Source: Mugil cephalus (Eukaryota; Chordata; Actinopteri; Mugiliformes; Mugilidae). Taken from it: a stretch of 64,000 bases of DNA. Within the stretch, counting starts at the first letter, position 1, and each line of letters opens with the position of its first letter. The stretch covers positions 11,872,175 through 11,936,174 of the forward strand of contig NC_061789.1 of the NCBI RefSeq assembly GCF_022458985.1, read 5' to 3'. The notes beneath the pieces were generated by a model. The model ran no database searches. It saw only the letters and a list, made by a program, of their open reading frames with translations, and was not told the DNA's origin. Of this stretch, positions 53,676 to 64,000 are shown piece after piece. A program made the position numbers and the translations under genes.

Positions 53676-54560
53676 TTCAAACGTGCTGAGTACGAGTACA
53701 ACAACAGAGTCAATGAAACCCAGTCAGCATCTAACTGGAAGTCCAACGGGATCACTCAGCCCTGGGGAAGAAGCTCTTCCTGAGCCTGCTGATGCAGGAG
53801 CAGAAGTGTAACAAGGGTTATCCATCAGAGAGATAGAACTCAGACTCTCTAACCCAGAGACAACATACTTTTTGGGCCAAGGATCCTCAGACTGATGACA
53901 AAATTAAGTAGAACCGTCCTACCAATTATATTCTTTTAAATTTACATTATCATTATGCATTCAATATTAAGCTCTGCATGTAAACGCACTGATTTATTTT
54001 TAGGGGTGCTTGACATGCCGATGAGTAAAAAACGGAAATACTGGCCCCCCTATATCAGCTGGCCGATATATTGGTGAACACAGAACAGAACACAGCAAAG
54101 AAAATAAAAATAAAAAACAGAGCAAACAGGGACAAAACATTGACTCACCTGAACCTCCCTGAGCCGTCTTATCTGGAAAGAAGACACAGTGATCAATAAG
54201 TCTGATCCTGAGTACACTTAAAATACAGCATAATCAACAAAATGCTGGAAAATGAAATGATATGATAAAATTGTATATTTGTTATTTATACCATTGATTC
54301 TCTGTTCTTGTTGTGTTGTTGACATTGTCATATAATTTTGTTACATTGTTCCCTTTTCTTATTTTTGCACTAATGACTTTTTTTTCTAAAACAATCGTTT
54401 GTTGTAAAATTTAAACTGTTAAATTGTTTTATATTGTAATTAGTTAAGAAAAACGGTTTATTTGCCTTAATATTTGTCCTGTATCAGAGCATGATGTCGG
54501 CGGCTGCTGAGCAGGTAACAGACGCTACCGCCTCCTGCTGGACGGAGCGGAAACAACACG
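53676..54560 (-). pseudogene. Decayed partial duplicate of the med15 5' region
   Basis: Three blocks are collinear with med15 sequence, in the same order and orientation: about 53676-53870 matches 49557-49745 (intron 6, itself repeat-like), 54080-54300 matches 50515-50735 (exon 4 and flanks), and 54490-54560 matches 52410-52480 (promoter/5' UTR). The pseudo-exon 4 (about 54157-54180) keeps both splice sites but has amino-acid changes. Exons 1-3 and 5-6 are missing. This is a deleted tandem duplicate. Confidence 0.75.
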
Positions 54561-54736
54561 CATCATTATACCATTCAGGGCAGTCTACAACAGCGGTGTC
54601 AAACACAAGATCCACAGGCTATAGTTTGTTTGCTTAAAATTTTAAACTTTATTTTATATTTTAGTCCAGAAAATTGCAGTAATTTTTATGGTGTATAAAG
54701 TTATTATATACATTAGGCTTATTAGGCTAATATTGT

Positions 54737-54766
54737 GATAGATAGATAGATAGATAGATAGATAGT

Positions 54767-54854
<88 letters not shown>
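54737..54854. repeat. (GATA)n microsatellite
   Basis: About 29 GATA copies with one GTTA interruption lie just upstream of the nr1d1 promoter region. Confidence 0.95.
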
Positions 54855-54879
54855 GAGCTATTGATTCATTAGTACAAAA

Positions 54880-55385
54880 AACACTTCAGACAAAGCTAAA
54901 ACAGTGTGTCACATGTACATTTTCCTCTGTGGACCACAAAAATGAGTGCCCCGCCTACATTTCCCACAATCCTCGGCCGAGAGCATCGGCAGCTCCACGT
55001 GCTCGGAGATTTAAACGGGTGTCTGGCGCACACAGGAGGGCGGGAAAGTGTGTCACTGGGGCACGAGGCTCTCCCCGCGGTCACACGGTCCCGTTTTCTG
55101 CCGCGTGCGGGCACTCACATCAGCGTCATCGTCGCCCGGCTGCGCGCGCGCCCTGTTTGAAAGAAGAAGAAGAAAAAAATAGCGAGAGGAGCTCGTGCAG
55201 CAGATGACAAGCTCCTCGTGCAGAGACACACCGTTTGATTCAGGGCGAGAGCGACCATGAGACTCATCTTCTTCTTCTTCTTCTCCGGTGGTGCTCAGTG
55301 CTCCTGTTGACTTCTCCTCCTGCACTGCGATGAAATCTGGGATTTGTACTAAACGCACTGCCTCCTGAATTCCTTGGAGCTCAGC
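54880..55385 (+). promoter_or_regulatory. nr1d1 5' region with a CACGTG E-box
   Basis: This is CpG-rich, TATA-less sequence upstream of the nr1d1 ATG. A canonical E-box CACGTG lies at 54996-55001, about 390 bases before the start codon. Rev-erb alpha transcription is driven by CLOCK/BMAL1 through E-boxes in vertebrates (established); use of this one is inferred. The exact transcription start is not visible. Confidence 0.55.
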
Positions 55386-58300
55386 ATGACGACCACTGCC
55401 ATGGACACAAACAACAACAACAACAACAACAACACAGGTAAACATGTCTCTTCTCTCATTTAAAGCCAAGTGACGCGGCTCGTGTTTAGCTTTAAAGGAC
55501 CTATCCGAGAGTGTGAGTTTGAAGGTCTGTGGGGAGTTCAGAGGACATGGCAGGTTGACGGTTTTCTTGTGTTGGGTTTTTTAAGTAGTCGAAATTTAAT
55601 TATATATATATCAAAAGATTTTATTCCTAGTTTTACAGAAGTCAGGACGCGGGTAGAGCGCAGCGTCAAAACGCAACCAGCGGCTTAAGTTTTTGTGTCA
55701 GATTTTGTTGTTACAGTTTTAAAAGTGACCCGGAGCTGCGGGATACGATGAATTAGTTCACTGATAAATAAACCTGTTGTCTCTGCGGTAACCCCCCCCC
55801 CCCTCCAAAAAAACAAAGCGGGCGCCAACATGCCGCATTATTTTTGACGCATCCACCGCTCGTCTCACGGTTGCCTAAACTAGAAACTAGAAACGGTGGT
55901 TTAAAAGTTCCGGTGCCGCACTCTGCTGCCACACTGGCCTCGTTAAACTGTAAATAGGTGACATTGGCCCAGCTATGGTGGAGGAGGTAGTGGAAGGAGG
56001 AGGAGGTGGTGGTGGTGGTCTGGGGTCTTAGTGGAAGAAGACGCCCCGGTCCTCACATGTCTGAGGCGCATCATCACGGGGACCGTCGCCGTGACGATGC
56101 GTCCGTGTTTCGGGGAACTGGGTCACGATGGCAGCGCCGGGTCGGTGGGTCGCTCAGTGTCAGGTGGACGACCAGGAGGATGCGTACGTGTGTACGCGCG
56201 TGCACGGGCGCGGGGCTGCGCGCGCGCGCGCGAGCCACTACAGCGTCCGTTGCCGGTTCACATGGAGCAGCAAACCGAGCCATGTGCGCTTTGTTTTCAC
56301 GGAGCTCCCCGCGCTGTGATTGGCTGCCGGTCAGACTGAGCTCATTGCATAATTCTCCTCCTCCTGCTGCTGCTGCTCAGCGTGTTTGGTTTCCTCTTCC
56401 CTCCTGCACGCTTTGATATGAGCTGAGACCGACGAGGATCCATTGATTTTTTTTATTTTTTTACGGTTTAAACACAAACGACAAAACATTTGTGTATGTG
56501 CGTGCAAATTCTACAAGTAACAGTGGTGAATTAAAGTGGAACTGATAGAAGAGTAAACTACCATAGCATTTTAATGATTCAATTCAGTTTTTTTATTTAT
56601 ATAGTGTCAAGCCAGAAGGCACAGTGACATGGATAAACTCCCTTTTAACAGGAAGAAACCTTGAGAAGAACCCAGCTCATATGGGGGGATCCATGTGCTT
56701 AAGGCCGAGATGAGAACAGCAGGAGAAACAAGATAAACACTCATCCGTCATAGATGTAAACATCTGACTAAAGCAAACGTGTAGAATCTCTGATAACAGC
56801 ATAACAACCGGATGATGTCTATTTCTTTTTCCTACGATTATTGACCACATCACGTGTCATTCCAGCAGATAGCTCAGCCCGTCAGCGCGCCGTCCGAGCT
56901 GCATTTTGGAGGTGATGGGACGTCTGAAGGCGTGACCTCGACTGACTTACGTCCCTCAGCTGAAGGCATGAACCGTTCTGCTGCGGACAAACAAATATGG
57001 GGTTCGAGTTCAGGTGTTTTTTTTTTTTTCCGTATCCGCTGCGTTGCCCGCGCGCCTCGGCTGCTGTTGCTGTGCAGACGGATTCCCCGCAGCCTGTTTC
57101 CATGGTTACCGAGTTCATCTCGTGTCTTATCGGGTCTCTTCTGCCGTTCACATGTCCGTAGGATTCTTGTACACGTCGTCTGCTCGTGAGTTTCATTCAG
57201 GCCCGGCATGTGTGCGGCTCTCCTCACTGGGAAACAACGTGAACAGACTCAAATATTTGTCTATGTACGACAGCGAAGGGTCTGCAGGAGGTCAGGGCGG
57301 ATGGAGGGCCAACAGTGTCCAGAGACCAGGCTCGTCACCTGGTTCTCCTTCAAAACACGTTGGCTGCGGCGGTTTATTTGCATAGCAATGTGATGTCACA
57401 TGCGGCGTATTCAGTTTCGTGTTGGATGTGCTGCGGGTGAACTCGGTTCATTCGCGCGTCCCGGCCTGAATGTGTGCGGAATGAATGGGGGGAACGTGAG
57501 AGGGTAGTGCAGAGGGACGGGGAGGAGTGGATGTGGGTGGGTCGGTCTCGTTGTGGAGCCGGCTGTGTGGAGGAGGCACGTGGCTCGAGGGCGTGACAAC
57601 TGAGAGCACACGAGCCTCCCGCCGAGTACGCACGAGGGAGGGTGGGAGGGAGGGTGAGGCAAGCAGAGAGAGATCTGCAACAGTAGCGGGTTGATCAACA
57701 CTGATCTCGTTTCTGCTCCCGCTGAATGTCGGCCTCTCCCACCAGAGACGTTATTTTCCGTAATCTCCGTTCTGTTTCTTGAGAACTGACGTCCGCCCGG
57801 TTCAGAATATCGTCAGAGCTTCTTCAGTCTCTGTTTCCTCCTCTTTCGTCGCTCTCCGAGCCTCGAGGTGATTCCAGCCCCTCTGGTTTTGCGCGCCCCT
57901 TTGTAGCGTCTTAGCGTGGAGCGGGTGAAAGGTATCTTGTTCGTCTGACCCAGTTAGGCAGTTCTGACTTCATTATGTAATGGATCAGACACTGGATGGT
58001 CCTGTCCTCATCCTCAGTTTTAAACCTGCTGTCTATTCAAGTTCACCTTAAACCCGTGTGGACACCATTCAGGCTCCTGTGTGGACCAATGCTAAACACG
58101 GATTCTGTTGTTTTATTGTCTTGTTCCAGAGTAAACGTTCTCCAGAATTAGCCTGTAAAAAAGCCACTAAGCTCACTGCGCCTGAATGACGATGAACCAA
58201 CCATCAGCATTTAAAGGGCCTATTTGCATTTGCGCGTACAGCGACACATGATGGGAGGACACAAAACAACGCAAAGAAGACACAAAGCGGGTGCAAAAAG

Positions 58301-61300
58301 ACATAAAACGACACCAGACGGACACAAAATTATACAAATACGGATAAACTAAATGACCACAAAGACGAAAACCGACCACGAAGAGACGCAGTGACGCAAC
58401 GATCTCAACCGTTGTGCCCATTGTGTCATGGTTCCTGATAATTGATAAAAAACTGATTAAAGTAAAAAGGATTTTTAGTTTCGAAGCACTCAATCTAATA
58501 AACTGCATTTTATAGACCAAGTCAACAATATATAACAAATTATTACTGACAAATATTAGACAGGCTTTAATGATCCACAAGAGAAATTAATTGGTCAAAG
58601 TATCTTAATTGTTACAGAAAGATGAGCTGGTGCACAGCTGGATGGAGTGGGAGTAAAAGAAGTTCTGTAGCGTTCGCTATGGCAACGGAGCTGAGTCATT
58701 CTGCTGGAGAGTGAGCTCCTCTGACCCTCCAGTGTTCAGTGTAGTGGATGGGATGGATTGTCCATAATAGGGGAGCTGTTTATTCAGTGTCCTCCTGTCT
58801 CTCACCGAGACAAACGACTCCAACTCCCCCACCAATCACATGTCCAGCCTTTCCGGATCAATTTGTTGATCCTGCCGATGTCTTTTCTGCTCGTGCTACT
58901 CCCTCAACAAACCGAGGGAGATCAGGTCCTTCCTGTCCCCAGCATCCCTGTTGTCCCTCCCGTCCAGCCTGTTGTCCATGTGGACTCCCAGGTGCTTGTA
59001 GTGGTCCACTTCCTTCCATCTTCAGGCCCTGGATGTGGAAGAGAGATGTTTACCCTAGCGGACAAGCAAGGAGTAAATGATGAAAAATAAACCGCTTAAA
59101 TCTTTCATTTTAGTTTTTTAATGTTTGACTATATTTCAGATATAGTTTTCAGTACAAGGACCATTTCATTTCCCCTTTTTAAGACGTGGTTTCATTAAGA
59201 GAACCAAGGCTGCACGTATTCAGTCTAAAGGTGAAGACGAGTGTGGACGCATGAAGAACTCATGTGAACTGACGGATAAAGGACTCATCCAGGTGTGGAG
59301 GAGCACGTGTCGATGGGACGACCCACGCCACAGACTTGTGGGTGTGTGTGTGTGTGTGTGTTTTCTGCTTTGTTTCTGCTCTGAACGTGTAAAGACAGAC
59401 CATGTGTCATTCAGACAAAAGGAGGCATCATCACGTGCAGCTCTGACACGTGCAGACGGACAGACAGCGGCAGCATCACATGAACAAATCGCATCACGAT
59501 CGAGCAGCGTGGTGCCTGAAGTCCTTCTCTTCCTCCTCTTCTTCTTCTTCTGCGCTTCTGATCTTGTCGATTTCCAATGAACCTCTGCAGCAGAGGGAAC
59601 CTTTGACGTGACTTAAGAAGGAGAGATGTTGACCGAATGTGTTTTATCAACCGAACATTTGGTGGAGACCAGAAACGGCGCTAAAAGGAAAAAAAAAAAA
59701 AAGAGAGAGGGTCTCGTTTACAAAAACTGACTCTAGATGTTTCCCTGGGTGTGGAAATATGCAGATTAACTCCATAACTAAAACGTTTGGAGACCGTGAC
59801 TTCATGATACGATCCCCTGGACGCTTCCTGCCAGTCTGCACCGTCACTGTCGTCACCTCTAATATGAAGACGTCCTGCTGTCAGGGTGTGGGCAGCGAAA
59901 ACCTACTGCTTCCATCTGTTCGTCAGTCTGTTTCTGCTGCTGCTGAGACTCACGTGGAGCTGCCATCTGCTTTGTTGTTTTGTCAATCATCCCTCCATCC
60001 ATCCATCCATCCATCCATCACCCATTCATCATTTATGTTGGTCCCTTAATCCTCATTTTTGGATTTCCAGTGGTGCGGACAAGTTACAGATCTTAATTCG
60101 TAGAATGGATTCATTAATTTAACCCTCTTCTTACCTTTTAATCTTTCTAACACTTTTTATCCTTGGTCTCAGTTGGACACCAATTGACACCAAGGAGCGG
60201 CTTTATATTAGATTAGATTAGGTTGATTCAGCTTTACAGAGCAACGACATGCAGGTAGGCATCTAACCAGAAGTGCAATAAGCAGTAAGTGCATGTAGCA
60301 TCAATAGTGTGGTGTATGGTACAGGTTGTTTTTATAGCACATGGACAATATTTACAGATGGAGACATATGTCCAGGACACAATGATCGATTGAGGTGTTA
60401 AATTTAAGTAGACTATGAAGAGGAACTGTAACATAATTTACACCAGAGGAAGTGGGCAGATTCTAAGTACATATTCTTGTCATCTACATCATTTGGTATG
60501 AAAAATTAGGAAGTCATTAAATATGAAACTAAAACATGATCAAATGTTTAAAGACGTTAAACATTGCAAATTGTTAAATTGACCCCAAATAATGGGAGCT
60601 TTAACGTTTCATTAATTATATTTATTTTATCAATATATTTCTCAACTAAAGTAGTGCATTATGATAATAATAATTATTATTTTTTACTGTTAAAATGTTA
60701 AACTGAACTCCTTCGACCAACGAGCCAAAGGCTGAGAAACATGTCTCTCATGTTCAGTGTCTCTCTGACTCGTTTGCTCCATTAGGGGAGGAGTGAGTCC
60801 CCCTGTCCCTCCTTCCTCTGTTCCTGAAATTCCTAGAAAGACTCTTTGTTTTGAACATGTACTACAGACCCTCCCACTACTCTACATCTCCGCCCCCTCA
60901 GTCACCGCCCCCTCAGAGCCAGACTGTGTGTGAGGCTACTGCACTGATCTGGGAGCAGCTGAAATCTTAGTTCGCAGTTTGTAGTGTGAGTGGATGGGGG
61001 ATCATCATTATCATCTCACAAACTGATTCAAAACTATGAACTCATTCATATATTTATACTAGTGCTGTCAAATCATGAATTAATCACAGGATTGCTGTGG
61101 ATTAATTTCGATTAATCACAATTAAATATTCATTTTCACCATTAATCACATTTCATTTTGCATGAGTAAACAGACTAAGAAGAAAGGAATACACCTTTAG
61201 CAGTTTCAACAAAACATCTTAACAACTTTTTGGCTCTTTTTTTTTAAACATTTACCCGTTACTGTTCCTCCTCTTTCTAAGAGCCACTATGACAAACTAA

Positions 61301-64000
61301 ATGGCCTGCAACTCAGAACAGTTTCTGCAACAAAGTGGTTGCAGGAATGGCTAGGGTGTCTTTGTCTTGTTTTTTCTTGCACCCTTTTCACATCAAAAAT
61401 ACCGGGTTGACACAGGAGTTTCAGACATCGCGTTGACAATGTCATCATTGCACATCTCCTCTTCTCCACGGATGCAGAGCCGCTAGCAGATCTCACGGTC
61501 TTGCCAGTGCGCTGCCATGATCAATAAAAAAGTGTGCTTTTTGTGTACTTAGCTTTACAAGCTGTATATAAACACAGCCATGTGCGCGGTTCACATCAAG
61601 ATTCCCAGGTGCCATTTCCCAAACATGACGTAGGGCTAATTCACCTATTTCATTAACGATTGTGCGAGAACACATTTGATTTGTGTGATTGAAAAAAAAA
61701 ATGGACAAAAACCTCTGCCCTTCAGAGGTCAGTCTCTTATGGGAGTAGACCAAAACTTCGGTCCATTTTTGAGCTGCTTGCAGCCCTGGAGCTTCTACAA
61801 TGACACAGTCTGACAGGCTGTCCAGTGACAAAACCAGATTGTGACAGACAGGTACATCAATGTCATCGTGTAAATTGGCGGGTAGACGCAGCATTCCTGT
61901 TCACATCGAAGCCGAGCTGAGCCGTGTCGATAAAATTCTGGGTAGATTGTCCCTTTCACATTGCTTTGGGGCTTTGGCTCGTCGTGAATGGTGCGAACGT
62001 GTTAGCCAAAGTGCTAGCAGACTCCCTGACTAGTGTATGTTTAGCGTTAATGTGGTATTTAAACCTGAAAGTGCTTCTGTGAAAAGAAAACTCCATCCTC
62101 CAGAGTGTGCATAATACTTTATGTCAGTCGACTGTTCTGCCTTGTTTGTTTTTTTTTGGACTCAAACTACCGGATCAACTGCACATTTGCACATGCACGA
62201 CGGTAACTCTACTTGGACAAACTGCCCGAAAAGTGTGTCAGTGCGTTAATATTGACAGCCCTACTTTATACTCATTTTAGTCCAATCCCTTCAGTCACTG
62301 GGTCAAACCTGCAAGTCGAGTGCAACACGAATAAAACATGATTGAAGTGAGTCCTTCCTGCCGTCTCTCTGACTTTAACCCTGACCTCCTCCCTGTTCCC
62401 CTGCAGGAGGCGTGATCTCCTACGTGGGTTCATGTGGAGGCTCTCCGACCAGGACCAGCCCGGTCTCCATGTACAGCGAGAACTCCAACTCCCAGCCCTG
62501 CTTCACCTCATCCTCCTCCTTCCTCAGCAGCGGCTCCAGTTCAGGCTCTGCGGGGGACGACGGCTCCTCCTCGGCCTCGTCCTCGGCGGGAGGTTCACCT
62601 CGAGGCCGGGACGATGGCGGCCCTCTGAGGTCGTCGCCCAGCAAGTCTGTGGCCAGTCTGACCAGTAAGTAGCCAGTCTGATTGTCGGACTGATTTTTGA
62701 GTTGAACATTTGTGTTGTTTGAGTCCAGCTCGAACTTCAAACCACTTCCTGTTTTCAGGCTGAAGCTAACATGCTAACGTCAGGCTTCACTCTTACCTGT
62801 GGATTCCTCCCATTTTTGCAAATAATCTGCGTGTTGCAGAACAAAAAGTACAGGAAACTTATAGATACACATGAGAAGATATTCTCCTAAAGTTTAAACG
62901 CTAATAGGAACTAACTATCAACTCAACTGCATCAGTGAGTCAGTGGGAATAATTTCCACATGTTATCATGCTAATAGCCACCAGGTCTGCATGAATAAAA
63001 TGTAATGTGCTAAGCTAAGCTCTCAGAGCAGTTTGAATTTACTTTGTGTCCTACGTGACTCTCTTTGTCAGAACTGAATGGCATGGTGCTACTCTGTAAG
63101 GTCTGTGGTGACGTGGCCTCTGGTTTCCATTACGGAGTTCACGCCTGCGAAGGCTGCAAGGTGAGATGTGATACACGCTGACTTACATCACCGCCACTGA
63201 TCACGATTCAGCAGGAGCATGCGGATGTGAGAATAGGAAGTCTTTAATGAACCGACGGATCCTTGTTGTTCACTTAACCGCTGCGGCCCAGGTGGGGTTT
63301 GTCTGACCTCCGCCTCCATCTCCTCCTGCAGGGTTTCTTTCGTCGCAGCATCCAGCAGAACATCCAGTACAAGAAGTGTCTGAAGAACGAGAGCTGCACC
63401 ATCATGAGGATCAACAGGAACCGCTGCCAGCAGTGTCGCTTCAAGAAGTGTCTGTCGGTGGGCATGAGCCGAGACGGTGAGCACTAACCCTTGTCTGCCG
63501 GTTCACCTGTCCGTCCCTGTGACTAAATTTCAGTCGTACCGAGCATCTTATCAGATTCTCCTCCAGTCTGAACTGGAATGACATCTCCTCCTCCTCTTCC
63601 TCCTTCATCCACAGCGGTTCGTTTCGGTCGGATCCCAAAGCGCGAGAAGCAGAGGATGTTGGCTGAGATGCAGAGCGCCATGAACAACATGGTCAACAAC
63701 CAGCTGCAGAACGACTTCCAGCTCGCCAGCTTGTCCTCCTCCTCCTCCTCCTCCTCCACTTCCTCCCCCTCCACTTCCTCCTCCTCTTCCTCCTCTCCGT
63801 GTCCAGGGGTGACCATTGCTCCCCAGCCCCAGCCCTCGGCCTTGCCACTCGCCCCGTCCTCCCCCTCTCCTCCTGCCCCAGCATCAACTTCCTCCCCCTC
63901 TCCTCTCCCTCCTCCCCCTTGCCAGAGCCCCTCCCCCTCCCCGTCCCCTCATCCGCCACCCAGCCCCGGGGTGGACTCCACCATCAGCGCCATCGCCCGC
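55386..64000 (+). CDS. nr1d1: Rev-erb alpha nuclear receptor, exons 1-5 (3' end outside window)
   Basis: NR1D1 is a heme-binding nuclear receptor that represses Bmal1 and metabolic genes in the circadian clock. Exons: 55386-55437, 62407-62664, 63072-63160, 63332-63476 and 63615 to the window end (about 310 codons seen). The N-terminus [20 protein letters not shown] and then [16 protein letters not shown] matches NR1D1 (MTTLDSNNNTGGV-, SPSRTSPESLYSDNSN) rather than NR1D2. The DNA-binding domain is complete: finger 1 [20 protein letters not shown] with the P-box, finger 2 with CQQCRFKKC, then the extension [15 protein letters not shown]. Exon 5 continues into a Ser/Pro-rich hinge with a long Ser run. 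The ligand-binding domain lies to the right. Intron 1 is 7 kb, carries transposon remnants and is rich in E-boxes. An nr1d4-type paralogue is a less likely alternative. Confidence 0.92.
56181..56233. repeat. Alternating purine-pyrimidine (CG)n tract
   Basis: A near-continuous run of alternating GT/GC steps ends in a (GC)n stretch at about 56217-56232, within nr1d1 intron 1. This is potential Z-DNA. Confidence 0.75.
56570..56730. mobile_element. Dispersed fish repeat fragment
   Basis: The phrases TTTTTATTTATATAG, AACTCCCTTTTAACAGGAAG and AAACCTTGAGAAGAACCCAG are recognisable as an old interspersed repeat common in percomorph genomes. Class not assigned. Confidence 0.6.
57972..57981 (+). promoter_or_regulatory. 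D-box-like ATTATGTAAT in nr1d1 intron 1
   Basis: This palindromic PAR-bZIP/E4BP4 consensus (TTATGTAA core) is a known circadian element type that can drive Rev-erb genes. A single occurrence could be chance. Confidence 0.4.
58555..59075 (-). mobile_element. Degenerate retrotransposon fragment
   Basis: A TTTAATGATCCACAAGAGAA-type tail is followed by sequence resembling the 3' coding part of fish non-LTR elements (ATCAATTTGTTGATCCTGCC, GACTCCCAGGTGCTTGTAG). Frames are broken, and the family was not resolved. Confidence 0.5.
59304..59956 (+). promoter_or_regulatory. Cluster of four CACGTG E-boxes in nr1d1 intron 1
   Basis: CACGTG occurs at 59304-59309, 59432-59437, 59447-59452 and 59951-59956. 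The middle two are separated by 9 bases. Further copies lie in the same gene at 56851-56856 and 57577-57582. They are candidate CLOCK/BMAL1 or USF sites; function is inferred. Confidence 0.45.
59992..60020. repeat. (CATC)n microsatellite
   Basis: About seven CATC/CCAT copies lie in nr1d1 intron 1. Confidence 0.85.
60200..60340. mobile_element. Dispersed repeat fragment
   Basis: Sequence such as ATTAGATTAGATTAGGTTG and GGCATCTAACCAGAAGTGCA is typical of a common fish interspersed-repeat 3' region. A related sequence (CAGTCAGCATCTAACT) recurs at 49.6 kb and 53.7 kb. Confidence 0.5.
61060..62263. mobile_element. Non-autonomous hAT-type DNA transposon in nr1d1 intron 1
   Basis: The 12-base terminal repeats TAGTGCTGTCAA and (complement) TAGGGCTGTCAA bound 1204 bases. 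They are flanked by 8-bp target duplications ATTTATAC (61052-61059) and CTTTATAC (62264-62271), which match at 7 of 8 positions. An 8-bp duplication and short repeats of this type fit the hAT superfamily. An internal 133-codon minus-strand frame (61493-61894) was not recognised as a transposase. Confidence 0.75.

Noticed and set aside
61493-61894. 133-codon minus-strand frame inside the hAT-type element as a transposase
   Set aside because: No hAT dimerisation or catalytic motifs were recognised; treated as non-coding element interior.

Overview
This window is nuclear DNA from a ray-finned fish, most likely a percomorph teleost. The evidence is the compact vertebrate-style genes with GT-AG introns, the dense CA/GATA microsatellites, an intact Tc1-type transposon of a family widespread in fish, and the protein sequences themselves. 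No bacterial, CRISPR or viral features were seen. Exon limits below come from reading frames, GT/AG sites and remembered vertebrate orthologues; no alignment or transcript data were available.

Layout, left to right. (1) 1-3047 (+): the last five coding exons of stx1b (syntaxin 1B). A long non-coding stretch follows that is probably a very long 3' UTR, up to a poly(A) signal near 11.36 kb. (2) 12370-13975: a complete Tc1/mariner element with 202-bp inverted repeats and an uninterrupted 340-codon transposase on the minus strand. (3) 17569-18004 (-): an open, partial copy of the last exon of the next gene, then a 31-bp minisatellite. (4) 23224-29340 (-): a three-exon gene for a protein of about 1520 residues with about 32 C2H2 fingers, best matched to ZNF646. 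Its likely 5' UTR exon and CpG island lie 6 kb upstream at about 35-36.3 kb. (5) 38023-41886 (+): thoc6, 13 exons, a WD40 subunit of the THO/TREX mRNA-export complex. (6) 42465-52303 (-): med15, 18 exons, a Mediator tail subunit, tail-to-tail with thoc6. One intron is almost filled by a 23-bp minisatellite, and one exon carries 54 Gln-Ala dipeptides. (7) 53.7-54.6 kb: a decayed partial copy of the 5' part of med15. (8) 55386-64000+ (+): nr1d1 (Rev-erb alpha) exons 1-5, cut by the window end before the ligand-binding domain. Its 7-kb first intron holds a hAT-type element, older repeat fragments, several CACGTG E-boxes and a D-box.

Functionally this is a mixed neighbourhood: a presynaptic SNARE, a poly-zinc-finger regulator, an mRNA-export subunit, a Mediator subunit and a circadian nuclear receptor. 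The genes do not form a pathway. STX1B and ZNF646 are close neighbours in human, whereas THOC6, MED15 and NR1D1 lie elsewhere, so the order reflects teleost rearrangement. The most unusual signals are the minisatellite made of dozens of 5' splice-donor-like units in med15, the locally diverged duplicate zinc-finger exon, and the partial med15 duplication.
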